The notes: generated by a model from the sequence alone, not told the origin. 64,000 nt of DNA from GCA-2794515 sp033763335 (GCA_033763335.1 JANRKU010000008.1:62001-126000), one strand, 5' to 3'. Shown: positions 7,818 through 17,200, counted from the stretch's first letter. Program-made: numbers and translations.

Positions 7818-9815
7818 TCAACCATCATTCACATTTTGAATGGTAACAAATTCTAATATAGGCTTGATAGGTTCTGGGATAGACTCTATTGTCGATAAGA
7901 TGAGATAGTGTTTGGCACGAGTCATGGCAGTGAACAATTTTCTACGAATTTCGGCAAGTTCCTCGTCATCCATAACCATTTGAAATAGGGTATTGAGGCT
8001 AGGCAGATAGACCATCCGAAATTCCAACCCTTTCATGCGTTGAAATCCAGCGACATACACCCCGCTATTTTGCAAATTATCCCAGCGCCAGAGTGAGGTG
8101 TAATCATGCGCGAGGATAGCAATTTCATGTGGAGAAATACCCTGTGCAATGGCATTTTGAACAGCCAGATTAAAATAAGTGGTTTCTTCATCGGGTGTAT
8201 TAAATATAAAGAACGATGGTAGTGAGCCAGAATTTAATTCATAAGAGGTTAAATCGGGTTCTGCGCGGTCTTCTATCAATTTGAGTTGATTATCACGTTC
8301 AATAAGGGTATGGGCAACCAAGCTAATCTCACGGGTAGACCGAAATGGCACACGCAACACTTTTGACCGTCCCAGCACAGATATGCCTTTTTCTTGCCAC
8401 GAATAATTTCTAAAGATGCTTTGGGACGGATCATCACAAATCATCAAAGTACCATTGGGTTTGAGCAGAGATTTTATGACAGTCATCCAAGAAGGGGCAA
8501 AATCCTGACCTTCATCTATCAAAATAGCATCATAAGTGTATGCCGATGGATGAGATTGTAGAGCATTTATGGTCACAAATGGTACATCTGCCCAATCCAT
8601 CCATGCTTTCCCCGCCTCTTTTTGTGATTGTTTATAATGTTGATATTGCTCCCAAATCCGATTAACCGCCTCGCGGTCTGCGCGAGTAAGGCTTTTGGCA
8701 CGTCCGCGGCGGTCTGCGCTCATATAAGCATCTGAGGTATGAATCCCTTTTTCGATACGCCATTCAAATTCTTGTGCCATAAAATCGGGTGTAAGTTTGA
8801 GTGCATCAAGTTGTTTTTGTGCGTGCTTTTTGAGCCAGTCTTGGGTCACAATAGGACTATGCCATGTTTTAACCAAAATCTTGGCACAGAGGCTATGAAA
8901 ATGCCGTACTTCAATATTGGTGTTCGCAGGCAAAATTCGCGCCTGCAAATCTTTGTTGAGGTCTTTATTAAAGGTCAACACCAAAATTTTGCTATCAGGG
9001 TACTGTTCCGCCATATATTGCACCCGTTTGACTAAAATCAGGGTTTTGCCACTGCCTGCCACACCTCGCACTAGCCGAATCGTTGCATTTTCTACCACAC
9101 CAAGACTTTCTTGCGAGACATCTGCTTCTATAAACAATGGAATTTGTTGAGGCTTTTGGCTATTGAGCGGTTCTGTGATGAGTTGATATTGCGTGCGTGT
9201 GAACGTACCCGCAATTTGCCCGTGCATATCGGTTATTGCCAATTGCGGTTGTATCAGTTCACGGATAATATCCAATATATCCAATGTAATGGGCGTTTTG
9301 AGTGTAAACTTCCATGGTAGCTGTCGAAATGCTTGTTGCAAGTGTGCGACACTCTGTACATGCTCAACGCCTAAAAACGCCCCTTTAGGAAAAATGCCTT
9401 GTGCTTCAAATCGTTGAATAACTGCATGACGGACATAAGGCAAAATCACGATGGGTTGCCACGGGAATTTAAGTGCAGTCCGCCCACGATATTGCTCCCA
9501 TAATTCGGCGCGTGCCTCAAATCGCTTGTTAAGGTCGTAGGCATAACGCTCTGCCTGTAGATAGGGATTTTCATGCGTCATCGAACCACCATTATAATTG
9601 GCTGTATGAATCACCTCATGATTACCTCCAACAAGGCGTGTCCAGTCTTTGACCTCTATCACCAAAACACCTAATTTGGCGCTCACCACAATAAAATCGG
9701 GTTTGCTATTAACCCCATCGGGTGTATTGATGCGCGGTTCTTGGACATAAAAGTAATCTTGTCGTGGCAAATCGCGTAGAAGATTGGCAATAAGACGCTC
9801 GCCCGCTGTACTCAT
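7818..9815 (-). CDS. NERD-domain UvrD/Rep-like superfamily 1 helicase
   Basis: A predicted DNA-processing enzyme that joins a nuclease-related domain to an SF1 helicase. The N-terminal ~170 residues match NERD: an initial GERLIANLL helix, KPDFIVV, and the core VLVIEVKDW, which supplies nuclease-type Asp, Glu and Lys. The helicase part has Walker A GVAGSGKT (about residue 250), Walker B with QDFAPSW (motif II DEGQD), MKGLEFRMVYLP (motif V) and TAMTRAKHYL (motif VI). The length of 665 residues is usual for this arrangement. It is transcribed divergently from the sigma-factor gene. A role in repair or defence is inference; no partner genes are adjacent. Confidence 0.85.
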   Translation of the reverse strand: MSTAGERLIANLLRDLPRQDYFYVQEPRINTPDGVNSKPDFIVVSAKLGVLVIEVKDWTRLVGGNHEVIHTANYNGGSMTHENPYLQAERYAYDLNKRFEARAELWEQYRGRTALKFPWQPIVILPYVRHAVIQRFEAQGIFPKGAFLGVEHVQSVAHLQQAFRQLPWKFTLKTPITLDILDIIRELIQPQLAITDMHGQIAGTFTRTQYQLITEPLNSQKPQQIPLFIEADVSQESLGVVENATIRLVRGVAGSGKTLILVKRVQYMAEQYPDSKILVLTFNKDLNKDLQARILPANTNIEVRHFHSLCAKILVKTWHSPIVTQDWLKKHAQKQLDALKLTPDFMAQEFEWRIEKGIHTSDAYMSADRRGRAKSLTRADREAVNRIWEQYQHYKQSQKEAGKAWMDWADVPFVTINALQSHPSAYTYDAILIDEGQDFAPSWMTVIKSLLKPNGTLMICDDPSQSIFRNYSWQEKGISVLGRSKVLRVPFRSTREISLVAHTLIERDNQLKLIEDRAEPDLTSYELNSGSLPSFFIFNTPDEETTYFNLAVQNAIAQGISPHEIAILAHDYTSLWRWDNLQNSGVYVAGFQRMKGLEFRMVYLPSLNTLFQMVMDDEELAEIRRKLFTAMTRAKHYLILSTIESIPEPIKPILEFVTIQNVNDG

Positions 9816-9961
9816 GCTATAGTTTCCCTAATAATCGCCGATATATAGGCATTATATCCCAACTTAAACCAAATATTGGCTAAATAAAAAACCAACCTGT
9901 AACAAATTGCGCTAAATTGCATCTTTATAGATGTATCGGCAGGTGAACGCGAGCAGACACT

Positions 9962-10531
9962 ATGTTTTTATCTCAACCACAGGGAGAAGCCAATAGTCCT
10001 CCCAATCCACATGAGGAAATCCTTCTCATGAGACGCGCACAAGCAGACCCACAAGCCTTTGCGCCCATCTATGACCTTTATTTTGCGCGGGTCTATGCCT
10101 ATTGCGCTCATCGGGTGAATGCCCCACAGGAGGCAGAAGATTTATGTAGTCAGGTATTTTTGAACATTCTCAAATCTCTGCATACGTATCAGGGAGGGAT
10201 GGTGGCGGCGTGGATATTCACCATTGCCCGTCATGTCGTGGCACATCATTATCGGGGCGAAAAACCCATTTTATCCCTTGATGGGTTGGATTTTGCCACC
10301 AGCGACATTGCCCCCTTGCTGGATGCAGAAGAAGAAAAACGGATTGTGCAGGAATTGGTCTCTGCGCTCCCCACCGAAAAGCGCGATTTGCTCCATTTGA
10401 TGCTCGATAGCGGGCTTTCATCCGCCGAAATTGGGGGCATTGTGGGCAAAAGTGCGGGGGCGGTGCGCGTCGAGATTCATCGCATCATCCAAAGCCTAAA
10501 GAATCGTTATTTGCGTATAGTCGGGGAGTAA
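9962..10531 (+). CDS. ECF-type RNA polymerase sigma factor
   Basis: A 189-residue sigma-70 family group IV factor. Region 2 is recognised by the helix around ADPQAFAPIYDLYFARVYAY, followed by EAEDLCSQVFLNILKSL and the WIFTIARHVVAHHYR segment that contacts the -10 element. Region 4 (about residues 115-180) holds a helix-turn-helix (LMLDSGLSSAEIGGIVGKSA) for -35 recognition. It ends two bases before the next gene, a single-pass membrane protein in the position where an anti-sigma factor is usual. The Shine-Dalgarno is unclear; an internal start at Met23 would still keep the whole of region 2. Confidence 0.88.
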   Translation: MFLSQPQGEANSPPNPHEEILLMRRAQADPQAFAPIYDLYFARVYAYCAHRVNAPQEAEDLCSQVFLNILKSLHTYQGGMVAAWIFTIARHVVAHHYRGEKPILSLDGLDFATSDIAPLLDAEEEKRIVQELVSALPTEKRDLLHLMLDSGLSSAEIGGIVGKSAGAVRVEIHRIIQSLKNRYLRIVGE

Positions 10532-10533
10532 CC

Positions 10534-11400
10534 GTGATGGACGACAACACCCAATCCATCTTATTAGAACGCTATTTGCTCGCATTACAAGCCAATCCAT
10601 TTGCGCCACCACCAGCAGAACTCGACCCAGAATTGGCAAAAATGGCACAGCGATTATCTGCCTATTCGCGCACATCTGCCAAAAAATCTGCCAAAAAGCG
10701 GATTTGGGAAGATGTCATGACACAATTTGAAGCACAAGAAAACCCTATTCGTCCTATCAGAAAGGAAAAAACACGTATGTTAGCCACACGTACCCTACCA
10801 CAAACAAAATCATCATCCTCATCATGGCTGTGGGTTGCTGTTGCCTGTATTATTTTAGTTTTGGGTGTTAGTGTCGCAATTATGGGCAATCAACGCCCCA
10901 CCCCGCCACAATTTGGCGCAGGAATCAATTTAGCCCAAACACAGGTCGCCAGCCCTATGACTCCGACTATGCTCCCATCTGCAACACCGATTTCATTTAG
11001 CCCAATAGAGGGTTATGTGCCTGTTGTGACTGTTTATGTACCCATTCAGTGGGGCATGGAAATTCAAGCAGATATGTTGACGATTACGTATTGGGAAGCA
11101 AGCAGAGTACCATCAGGGGCATATCAACGTATTGAGGATGTGGTTGGGATGATTGCAACGACAGATATTCTGCGCTTTTTGCCACTGATTGATTATATGG
11201 TGATTGATAAGACCCTCGCCATGACGGGTATCCCAAATACGAGCAATATGAATATGATAGGTGTACCAACACTTATGCTACCAGTGGCAACTGCAACGGC
11301 GACCATCACAGCATCGGCGACATTCTCTGCAACACCCGCTTCCACACAATTACCTACTTTTACACCAACTGCAATATTCACCCCAACGGCACGCCCATAA
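10534..11400 (+). CDS. Single-pass membrane protein, putative anti-sigma partner
   Basis: A 288-residue protein with an N-terminal cytoplasmic part of about 95 residues, one transmembrane helix (about 98-117, WLWVAVACIILVLGVSVAIM), and an extracytoplasmic region ending in a Thr/Pro/Ala-rich tail (TPT, ATAT repeats). It starts at GTG or the next ATG, two bases after the sigma gene, so the two are cotranscribed and probably translationally coupled. Position and topology suggest control of the sigma factor, but the zinc-binding HxxxCxxC motif of ZAS anti-sigma domains is absent and no known domain is recognisable, so the role is inference. Confidence 0.65.
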   Translation: MMDDNTQSILLERYLLALQANPFAPPPAELDPELAKMAQRLSAYSRTSAKKSAKKRIWEDVMTQFEAQENPIRPIRKEKTRMLATRTLPQTKSSSSSWLWVAVACIILVLGVSVAIMGNQRPTPPQFGAGINLAQTQVASPMTPTMLPSATPISFSPIEGYVPVVTVYVPIQWGMEIQADMLTITYWEASRVPSGAYQRIEDVVGMIATTDILRFLPLIDYMVIDKTLAMTGIPNTSNMNMIGVPTLMLPVATATATITASATFSATPASTQLPTFTPTAIFTPTARP

Positions 11401-11409
11401 TGTAAAATC

Positions 11410-11438
11410 ACACAGGCAGGTATTTGCCCTGCCTGTGT
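11410..11438. terminator. Bidirectional terminator between convergent genes
   Basis: A perfect 11-bp stem (ACACAGGCAGG and its complement) with a 7-base loop fills the 38-base gap between convergent stop codons at 11400 and 11439. Confidence 0.75.
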
Positions 11439-12146
11439 TCAGCAATTGATATATAAAATGGGGTTTTGTGCGCCTTTTATCAGATATTGGCGAATATCGC
11501 TCCCAATATAATGCCCCATTTCTTCGGCAATATGTCCCTCAAAATACCACCGACCTTTAGGCTCTTCTGATGGGTGCCATTTTTCGATTTTATAAACTTG
11601 TCGCACTAAGCCATTTGACACAGAAAAGGCATACTGAGCTTTATCTCGCCTTTTTCCGATTTTCCAGTTTTTACGGGTCGCCTGATAAAGGTCATCATCG
11701 GTCATCCTACGCTTATATTGTTTATTGATGATGATGAAAATCACGGGGATGGTAATTGGAATAATAAGGGCATCATATTCGGCTGTAATTTCGGCATAGG
11801 TCATTTGTCCCCGATAACGGGCATGATGCCCTACCACCTTATTCGATAAAGCGGGCAATCCGAGTAAATCTATCAGCGCACCTTCGACCTCAAATGCCTC
11901 TTTTTCGGTTAATCCATGCCGATGAATGGTAATATCTACTTTTTGTCCATCAGCATGAATAGCACGAATACGGTCTAATCGCGCATTTTCGATAATTTCT
12001 CTGCTTGCATCTTCTACATGGGCAAAAACACGATTATTGATGCCTTTGCCAACATAAAATATCTCATTATTGCGTGGGTCACGCAATATATAGACGTAAT
12101 AGTCTAGTTTTTCACACACAGCAGGTGAAAATCGTTTATATTCCAT
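11439..12146 (-). CDS. GIY-YIG nuclease-domain protein (LEM-3-like)
   Basis: A 235-residue protein whose first ~110 residues form a GIY-YIG-like fold: YYVYILRDPRNNEIFYVGKG has the paired aromatic strands and GKG, followed by NRVFAHV and a later glutamate segment (EKEAFEVEGALIDLL). This layout resembles the LEM-3/Ankle1-type subclass. A hydrophobic stretch (IIPITIPVIFIIINK) sits in the middle and the C-terminal third is unrecognised. A nuclease is likely but the substrate is unknown. It lies between two strong terminators, so it is probably a single-gene unit. Confidence 0.7.
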   Translation of the reverse strand: MEYKRFSPAVCEKLDYYVYILRDPRNNEIFYVGKGINNRVFAHVEDASREIIENARLDRIRAIHADGQKVDITIHRHGLTEKEAFEVEGALIDLLGLPALSNKVVGHHARYRGQMTYAEITAEYDALIIPITIPVIFIIINKQYKRRMTDDDLYQATRKNWKIGKRRDKAQYAFSVSNGLVRQVYKIEKWHPSEEPKGRWYFEGHIAEEMGHYIGSDIRQYLIKGAQNPILYINC

Positions 12147-12165
12147 AAAGTATCCCTAAAATAAG

Positions 12166-12194
12166 AATGGCGGACAAAATATTTGTCCGCCATT
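12166..12194 (-). terminator. Terminator of the SH3/excalibur gene
   Basis: A perfect 13-bp stem (AATGGCGGACAAA and its complement) with a 3-base loop lies 26 bases past the stop and is followed on the minus strand by a T-rich run. The arm words GGCGGAC/GTCCGCC recur in the composite repeats of this window. Confidence 0.8.
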
Positions 12195-12220
12195 TAGTTA
12201 TTATCAGTAAAATTTTTCCC

Positions 12221-13897
12221 TCACGGGAAAATAGGACAATGTACACTCTCACATGGGACACCATCACTATCACCGTCCAGTGAGAAATTCCCCGCCGAAA
12301 GACAGGCTTTGGCTTGGTCACAACTGATAAGCTGGTCGCAAGTAAAGCTCAGGCTTGGGCAAACCGCAGGTGAAGTGGTCGCAACAGGGCTGATGGGTGT
12401 CGAGCTGACGGGGATAACCACCTGAACAACCACATCGCCTGTCACAGGGTCAATAGCAAGTCCACCCGTCCCTGATGTGGTCGCATTCGACAAGAGCAAG
12501 ACAAAATTACCCAACAAATAACCGTCTGCTGGAAAGCCATCATTGCTCAAAACCAGCAAATAACGCCCTGTGCGACTAATACGGATGGGTCCCACGCGCA
12601 ACAAGCGATTTCCCGCTACACCACGAGACAACGCATTAAAATTGGTGGGGTCATCGAAGGGACTCACCGACACCTGATGCACGATATTGCTATCTTTTTG
12701 TTGGGCAGTCTCGACAATCAGCACTTGCCCTTCAATGGCATCAAAACAGTAGCCTGTGGCATAGCGACGGTCACGGGCATTAAAATAATCATCCACCCGT
12801 TGACCAACGGTAATCACTGGCAACACTTGAGATTCGCCGTTATAGGTGAATAGACATTGACCAGCACCTGCTTGTAAATCGGCGGGGATGAGTTCATCTA
12901 AGCGCAAACGTAATTCGGCAAATTGGCGGTCAGCTAGTGCAATCGTATCCAATGCGCCGATAACAGTGCCTTGTCCCACAAGGTTTTGTAAACCGGGTTG
13001 ATTGCACACTTCGATATACAAATCAATGGCACGGCGCACATTGAACATCGCATCGTTAAATAGTGTTTGCAACGGTTCTAGGCGCGTATAATAGGCGGCA
13101 AGGAGGGGTGTGGCGATGGGCAAATCACTCGGTTGGGCGGGATATTCTGGACATGTGGCACGTCCTGTTAAAGATGAATCTGCCCATAAAGCGCGAATCG
13201 TATCGAGTGAGGGTTGCGCCAAATCTACCCGCGCCCGCATAAGTCGCAATAGGGCAATATAATCATTAGCGGTGGCTTGTGATAGGGGCAACGATTCGGC
13301 AACAATACCGTCTATTGGCAATTGGTCGAGGGTGATGGCTGTCGTAAATCCAAGCCATTGCGCCGTAACCCATCCAAGCGTCCCCTGATAGCTAATTTGC
13401 ATCCAACCGCTACCTGCGGTACGCCCATGTACAGGCACAACTGTGTTATATGGCACACTGGTCAATTCTGGATAAGCGGTGCTAGGACCTGCCCGCAAGC
13501 GCAACCCACTGGTCAAACGGGCAGTGATGGCGCTGGTGGCGGTAGTATTGCCTGCACGGGGTGATTCAAATCCGCCATAGGGGATACTACGTGGGTCGGC
13601 AACGGGCAAATTGGCGATATTGCCTTCCAAAACACTCAGGATAGGCACACCAATCCAACCTTCTTCTCCGAGATAATCGAAGCGTAGCCACTCATTATCT
13701 GAGCTACGCGCATTGGCATCTACCACAAAGCCAGCAGGCACGCTTCCGCGTACTTCTGCGCCGATGGCAGGGATGATGCGAACATTGGCGAAATCAACAG
13801 TCACCACCGCCCTCACCATTGCTTGGGCTTGGGTGGGAATACTCATTAACACGCCAAAAATCATACTCACAAAGAGCCATAGGGCGAGTCTGGGCAT
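12221..13897 (-). CDS. Exported SH3-domain protein with C-terminal excalibur motif
   Basis: A predicted extracellular or cell-surface protein. The start at 13897 is chosen because GAGGA lies 7-8 bases upstream and the ATG follows the HEAT-protein stop by one base; an ATG at 13912 lacks such a site. The product (558 residues) has a signal peptide ending near TQAQA, two bacterial SH3 domains (about 25-90 and 120-185, the second with LRLRAGPSTAYPEL), a long middle region with a prepeptidase-like beta segment, and a C-terminal excalibur calcium-binding-type motif (DGDSDGVPCE). The role is probably cell-wall or ligand binding; no catalytic domain is seen. Confidence 0.8.
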   Translation of the reverse strand: MPRLALWLFVSMIFGVLMSIPTQAQAMVRAVVTVDFANVRIIPAIGAEVRGSVPAGFVVDANARSSDNEWLRFDYLGEEGWIGVPILSVLEGNIANLPVADPRSIPYGGFESPRAGNTTATSAITARLTSGLRLRAGPSTAYPELTSVPYNTVVPVHGRTAGSGWMQISYQGTLGWVTAQWLGFTTAITLDQLPIDGIVAESLPLSQATANDYIALLRLMRARVDLAQPSLDTIRALWADSSLTGRATCPEYPAQPSDLPIATPLLAAYYTRLEPLQTLFNDAMFNVRRAIDLYIEVCNQPGLQNLVGQGTVIGALDTIALADRQFAELRLRLDELIPADLQAGAGQCLFTYNGESQVLPVITVGQRVDDYFNARDRRYATGYCFDAIEGQVLIVETAQQKDSNIVHQVSVSPFDDPTNFNALSRGVAGNRLLRVGPIRISRTGRYLLVLSNDGFPADGYLLGNFVLLLSNATTSGTGGLAIDPVTGDVVVQVVIPVSSTPISPVATTSPAVCPSLSFTCDQLISCDQAKACLSAGNFSLDGDSDGVPCESVHCPIFP

Positions 13898-13898
13898 A

Positions 13899-14777
13899 TT
13901 AAGATTCCTCATCGTTATAATAGGGCGAATTTTTTAAGACATCAGGGTCTAACGGTTTGGTTTGCATCTGATGAACATCGGATTCTTTATGGGGCCACAC
14001 AATAGTGTTCGATGTATCATCGGGATTTTTGGGCGGTGTGGCATTGGGTTTTTTGGCTTTTTGAGCATAACGTTGTTGCACAAACTGAATAGCCCGTTGC
14101 GATTGGGGCGTATTAATCCGCTTTAGGGCGGCATACGCTGTTTTGCGGACGACCTCATTGGGGTCAAACATGGCTTTGGCGAGGGGTTCAATTGCCCATT
14201 GCGCCCGCAATTGCCCCAAAATGGCGGCACCATTTCTGCGGACTTGCCACTCGGTACTGCGTAATGCCCCCAATAATGCCACTTCGACAGGGGCGCTTTC
14301 GAGTTTGAGCAAGGCTTCTGCCAATGCCAAACGCACCATAATCGGCGTTTTTGGTGAATTAAAGCGCATGACCATTGGCTCTACGCCTTCTTTTGCCGAT
14401 TTTTCGCCCAATGCTTGTGCGGCACGAATCGCCTTGAGGTTATCTGTGCCATTCACATCATCAATGAGGCGTTTTATCTCTGGGTCAATGGTGCTAATCG
14501 CCATCATTTCCATCGTCTCTTGCGGGTTCAAATCTTTGCGCTCTTTTTCTTGTTGCAAAATAGAGAGCGCCGCCAAAATAGTCGAGCGTGTTTCTGGGTC
14601 TGTTTCACGGTCAAGTGCCGTTTCGAGGGCAGTAATGGCAGAGAACGCCCCTAACGCACGTAAAGCCGCCGCCGCCCGTTTGCGAATACTCACATCGGGG
14701 TTGGTGAGGGCATGGGTGAGTCCATCAACATCGGAATTGGCTTGTAAGCGCCAAATATCAGGTAAAAAATCGCTCAT
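13899..14777 (-). CDS. HEAT-repeat protein
   Basis: A soluble alpha-solenoid protein of 292 residues. HEAT/PBS-lyase-type repeats are visible, for example VSIRKRAAAALRALG, PIMVRLALAEALLKL, WQVRRNGAAILGQL and EVVRKTAYAALKRI. Such repeats form protein-protein binding surfaces; no catalytic motif is present. The start at 14777 (MSDFLPDIW) has GAGGAAA upstream at good spacing; an upstream in-frame Met at 14822 does not. It is cotranscribed with the exported SH3 protein, one base apart. The C-terminal ~60 residues are Lys/Pro-rich and unstructured. Function unknown. Confidence 0.8.
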   Translation of the reverse strand: MSDFLPDIWRLQANSDVDGLTHALTNPDVSIRKRAAAALRALGAFSAITALETALDRETDPETRSTILAALSILQQEKERKDLNPQETMEMMAISTIDPEIKRLIDDVNGTDNLKAIRAAQALGEKSAKEGVEPMVMRFNSPKTPIMVRLALAEALLKLESAPVEVALLGALRSTEWQVRRNGAAILGQLRAQWAIEPLAKAMFDPNEVVRKTAYAALKRINTPQSQRAIQFVQQRYAQKAKKPNATPPKNPDDTSNTIVWPHKESDVHQMQTKPLDPDVLKNSPYYNDEES

Positions 14778-14889
14778 TGGGTGTTTCCTCAACACTGCCA
14801 CACAGTCAACCCATTTTAACACGATTAGGCAACATATCGCTACTATTAAGCGACTTTACGTTTTTGGCAATTGTTCAGATAAATTAATG

Positions 14890-15804
14890 TTAACCATATT
14901 TGCGCCGATACCCCGCAGGAGTATCGCCCTGTTCACGCTTAAATGCCTTGCTAAAGGCAATATCCGATGTATAGCCGATAGTCTCTGCAATTTGGATGAG
15001 CGAAAGCCGTTCATCGCGTAACAATTGGGTCGCTAATTGCATCCGCCAGCGCGTGATATAGGTAAGTGGGGGAACGCCGATTAATTCAGTAAATTTGGCA
15101 GAAAACGCCGAGCGTGACATGGTTGCCACGATTGCCAATTTTTCGACTGTCCAATCATCCGCAGGTTGGGCATGAATCACACTGAGCGCAGTGGCAATTT
15201 GTGGGTCGCGCAAACCCGCCAACCAGCCATGCGCCTCATTGGTGGGGTCTGCTAACCATGCGCGAATCACTTGGATGAATAAAATATCTGCCAGACGGTG
15301 TAATAAGAGCGATTTTCCCTGCCGATTGGCATTGGCTTCATCCAATAACGCCTCAATCACCCGATTTAACCCATAATCGGCACGCGCCTCTGCACCAAAA
15401 TAAATCACAGATGGCAGTAGCGATAAAATGGCATTTTGGTTAAATTCGGTAAAGGTGAACATGCCACACACCAGCGTGGTCTTAGGTTGTTCATCGCCCC
15501 AGCGCATCATTAAACACGATTGTGCTTGATGTTCCAGATAAATATCGCTACATACGGGAGAATTGGGGGCATCTGCCAACAAATGATGATTGCCATGTGG
15601 CAGAATGAGCAAATCACCTGTTTGTAGCAACATTTTTTCATCATCCAAAATAACCCAACAAGACCCTTCTGCGATAATATGAAAAACAGCTCCGTTGGAT
15701 GGGTGAAATTGTAATGCCCATTCGCTTTTATTGATTTCAGATTGGCAATAAACCGTCCCACGCAATTGCAATACCCCTAAAACTTCCGCTAAGACATCGT
15801 GCAT
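14890..15804 (-). CDS. AraC-family transcriptional regulator with cupin sensor domain
   Basis: A DNA-binding regulator of about 304 residues. The N-terminal half is a cupin-type domain (GDLLILPHGNHHLL) of the AraC cupin_6 group. The C-terminal ~100 residues hold the two helix-turn-helix units, MSRSAFSAKFTELIGVPPLTY and the conserved LSLIQIAETIGYTSDIAFSKAFKRE. The start at 15804 is preceded by GGGGAG at about 10 bases. It is divergent from the membrane protein at 15924, which it may control; this is the usual layout for such pairs but not shown here. The effector is unknown. Confidence 0.88.
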   Translation of the reverse strand: MHDVLAEVLGVLQLRGTVYCQSEINKSEWALQFHPSNGAVFHIIAEGSCWVILDDEKMLLQTGDLLILPHGNHHLLADAPNSPVCSDIYLEHQAQSCLMMRWGDEQPKTTLVCGMFTFTEFNQNAILSLLPSVIYFGAEARADYGLNRVIEALLDEANANRQGKSLLLHRLADILFIQVIRAWLADPTNEAHGWLAGLRDPQIATALSVIHAQPADDWTVEKLAIVATMSRSAFSAKFTELIGVPPLTYITRWRMQLATQLLRDERLSLIQIAETIGYTSDIAFSKAFKREQGDTPAGYRRKYG

Positions 15805-15923
15805 GTGGCAATTTCTCCCCATTTTGGACGATTAGACAAAAATAATGGATGATTTATTATAGGGTATCCAGAAAATAAAAAATATACTTATAAAAATCGT
15901 TATCGGGTATCTGGAGGAATAAT

Positions 15924-16358
15924 ATGTCAACTTTTCTGCTCATCTTGACCGCATTCTGTTTATATTGCACGGGGGCATCGTGGATGCTACAGGTGGTATG
16001 CTATCCGACTTATTTATTGGTTGGGGAAACCGAATTTGTGCCATTTCATATCAGTTTTGGACAACGCTTATTGATTGCAGTCGTGCCGATGGGACTCACC
16101 TGTTTGGCGATGATTGCATTTATCTTCATCCGCACCGACCCCATCCCCGCATGGGCGACATGGGTCGCGGGGGCATGTGGCGCAGTTATTTTGTTGACCA
16201 CCGCCATTTTAGAAGTGCCAAAACATCTCAAATTGGATAAAGAGGGAAAATCGGATGCGCTCATCAACGGCTTGGTGCGAGACAACCTACCCCGCACCGC
16301 CGCATGGACACTGGCTAGTGTGATGATGATTTATTGTGTGAGTACACTCATCAATTAG
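15924..16358 (+). CDS. Four-helix integral membrane protein (DUF1772-like)
   Basis: A 144-residue hydrophobic protein with about four membrane helices: at the N-terminus, about 45-68, about 78-95, and at the C-terminus. Conserved-looking features are WMLQVVCYPTY and FHISFGQRLL in the first half and EVPKHLKL in the second; this layout resembles DUF1772/anthrone-oxygenase-like membrane proteins, but the match is weak. GGAGG lies 7-10 bases upstream of the ATG. The gene is divergent from the AraC regulator and its stop overlaps the convergent GNAT gene by 4 bases. Function unknown. Confidence 0.75.
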   Translation: MSTFLLILTAFCLYCTGASWMLQVVCYPTYLLVGETEFVPFHISFGQRLLIAVVPMGLTCLAMIAFIFIRTDPIPAWATWVAGACGAVILLTTAILEVPKHLKLDKEGKSDALINGLVRDNLPRTAAWTLASVMMIYCVSTLIN

Positions 16359-16774
16359 CGTGTCTGAAAAAATAATGCCTTCTTCTCGCCAGGGAGGGTA
16401 AAATCGAAGCCACAAGCAAGGAAAAAATCTTCTGACGAGGTGATGCTCATCACCTCTAAAATTTCTTTTTCTCGTGCCAATGCGAGGCACGCCTCGACTA
16501 ATTTACGCCCAATTCCAAGCCCTTGATGGTGTTTGGATACGGCGAGGCTTCTGATTTCTGCCAATTTGCGCGAATAAATTTCGAGCGCCACACATCCGAC
16601 TATCTCGCCAGCTACTTCGGCAATAAAAAAGTGTTCCATCAATTCATCAAGTTCATCAAAGGTGCGTGGCAATAATTTGCCATCCTCTACAAAGGGCTTG
16701 ATAAATTCGACAAGGGCGTGAATATCGGTTGGTGTGCCAGTCCGAATGGTCAGGCTTGGGGGGGGATTAATCAT
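16355..16774 (-). CDS. GNAT-family N-acetyltransferase (ArgA-like)
   Basis: A 139-residue acetyl-CoA-dependent acetyltransferase. The GNAT motif A is clear: IRSLAVSKHHQGLGIGRKLV, with the Q/R-x-x-G-x-G/A acetyl-CoA loop. The N-terminal part (HALVEFIKPFVEDGKLLPRT) and the C-terminal FFLACGF match short stand-alone N-acetylglutamate synthase-like enzymes, so arginine biosynthesis is a reasonable proposal. Other substrates cannot be excluded, since no arg genes are nearby. It follows the 101-residue gene upstream without any gap, so the two share a transcript. Confidence 0.75.
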   Translation of the reverse strand: MINPPPSLTIRTGTPTDIHALVEFIKPFVEDGKLLPRTFDELDELMEHFFIAEVAGEIVGCVALEIYSRKLAEIRSLAVSKHHQGLGIGRKLVEACLALAREKEILEVMSITSSEDFFLACGFDFTLPGEKKALFFQTR

Positions 16775-17080
16775 TTATACAATTCCTGCAATCCGCGCAA
16801 TCGCATACGCTAAAAATAAGGATACACCTAAAACAAGCCATGCAACCAAGCGCCCAGAATTATGCGCTATATCTTGCCCTTTTTCTTCGATAGTGACCTG
16901 ACCGAGCAAATCTACATAAAAATCTATGTTTTGTTTGCCATCGGTGAGTCGGCTCATGAAATCGTGTCCACTGACCAATTCCCATGTTTCTTGCCAATTA
17001 TCGCCCAATTTTTGACGAATGGCTTCATCGAGGGCATTGCGGGCTTCTTCTGGTGATATAATCTGTGGTTCATCTGGCAT
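16775..17080 (-). CDS. Small protein with C-terminal membrane anchor
   Basis: A 101-residue hypothetical protein: an acidic soluble N-terminal ~75 residues (starting MPDEPQIISPEEARNALDEA) and one C-terminal hydrophobic helix (LVAWLVLGVSLFLAYAIARI), as in tail-anchored proteins. It directly abuts the acetyltransferase gene, which suggests cotranscription. No family is recognised and no function can be assigned. Confidence 0.7.
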   Translation of the reverse strand: MPDEPQIISPEEARNALDEAIRQKLGDNWQETWELVSGHDFMSRLTDGKQNIDFYVDLLGQVTIEEKGQDIAHNSGRLVAWLVLGVSLFLAYAIARIAGIV

Positions 17081-17200
17081 AGGTGTCTCTTTATCAATAT
17101 GTCGTGAATGGCAATTTTAACAGAATTCTGGCAGGGGCGTAGGGCGTTTTTTTGATATAATAGAGTTAATTTATAGCGTCACTCATTGAAGGAATCAAGT

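Noticed and set aside
14143..15021. A 292-codon open frame on the plus strand
   Set aside because: It is antisense to the HEAT-repeat and AraC genes, which have clear domains and ribosome-binding sites; the antisense product is rich in Ser and Arg with no known domain.
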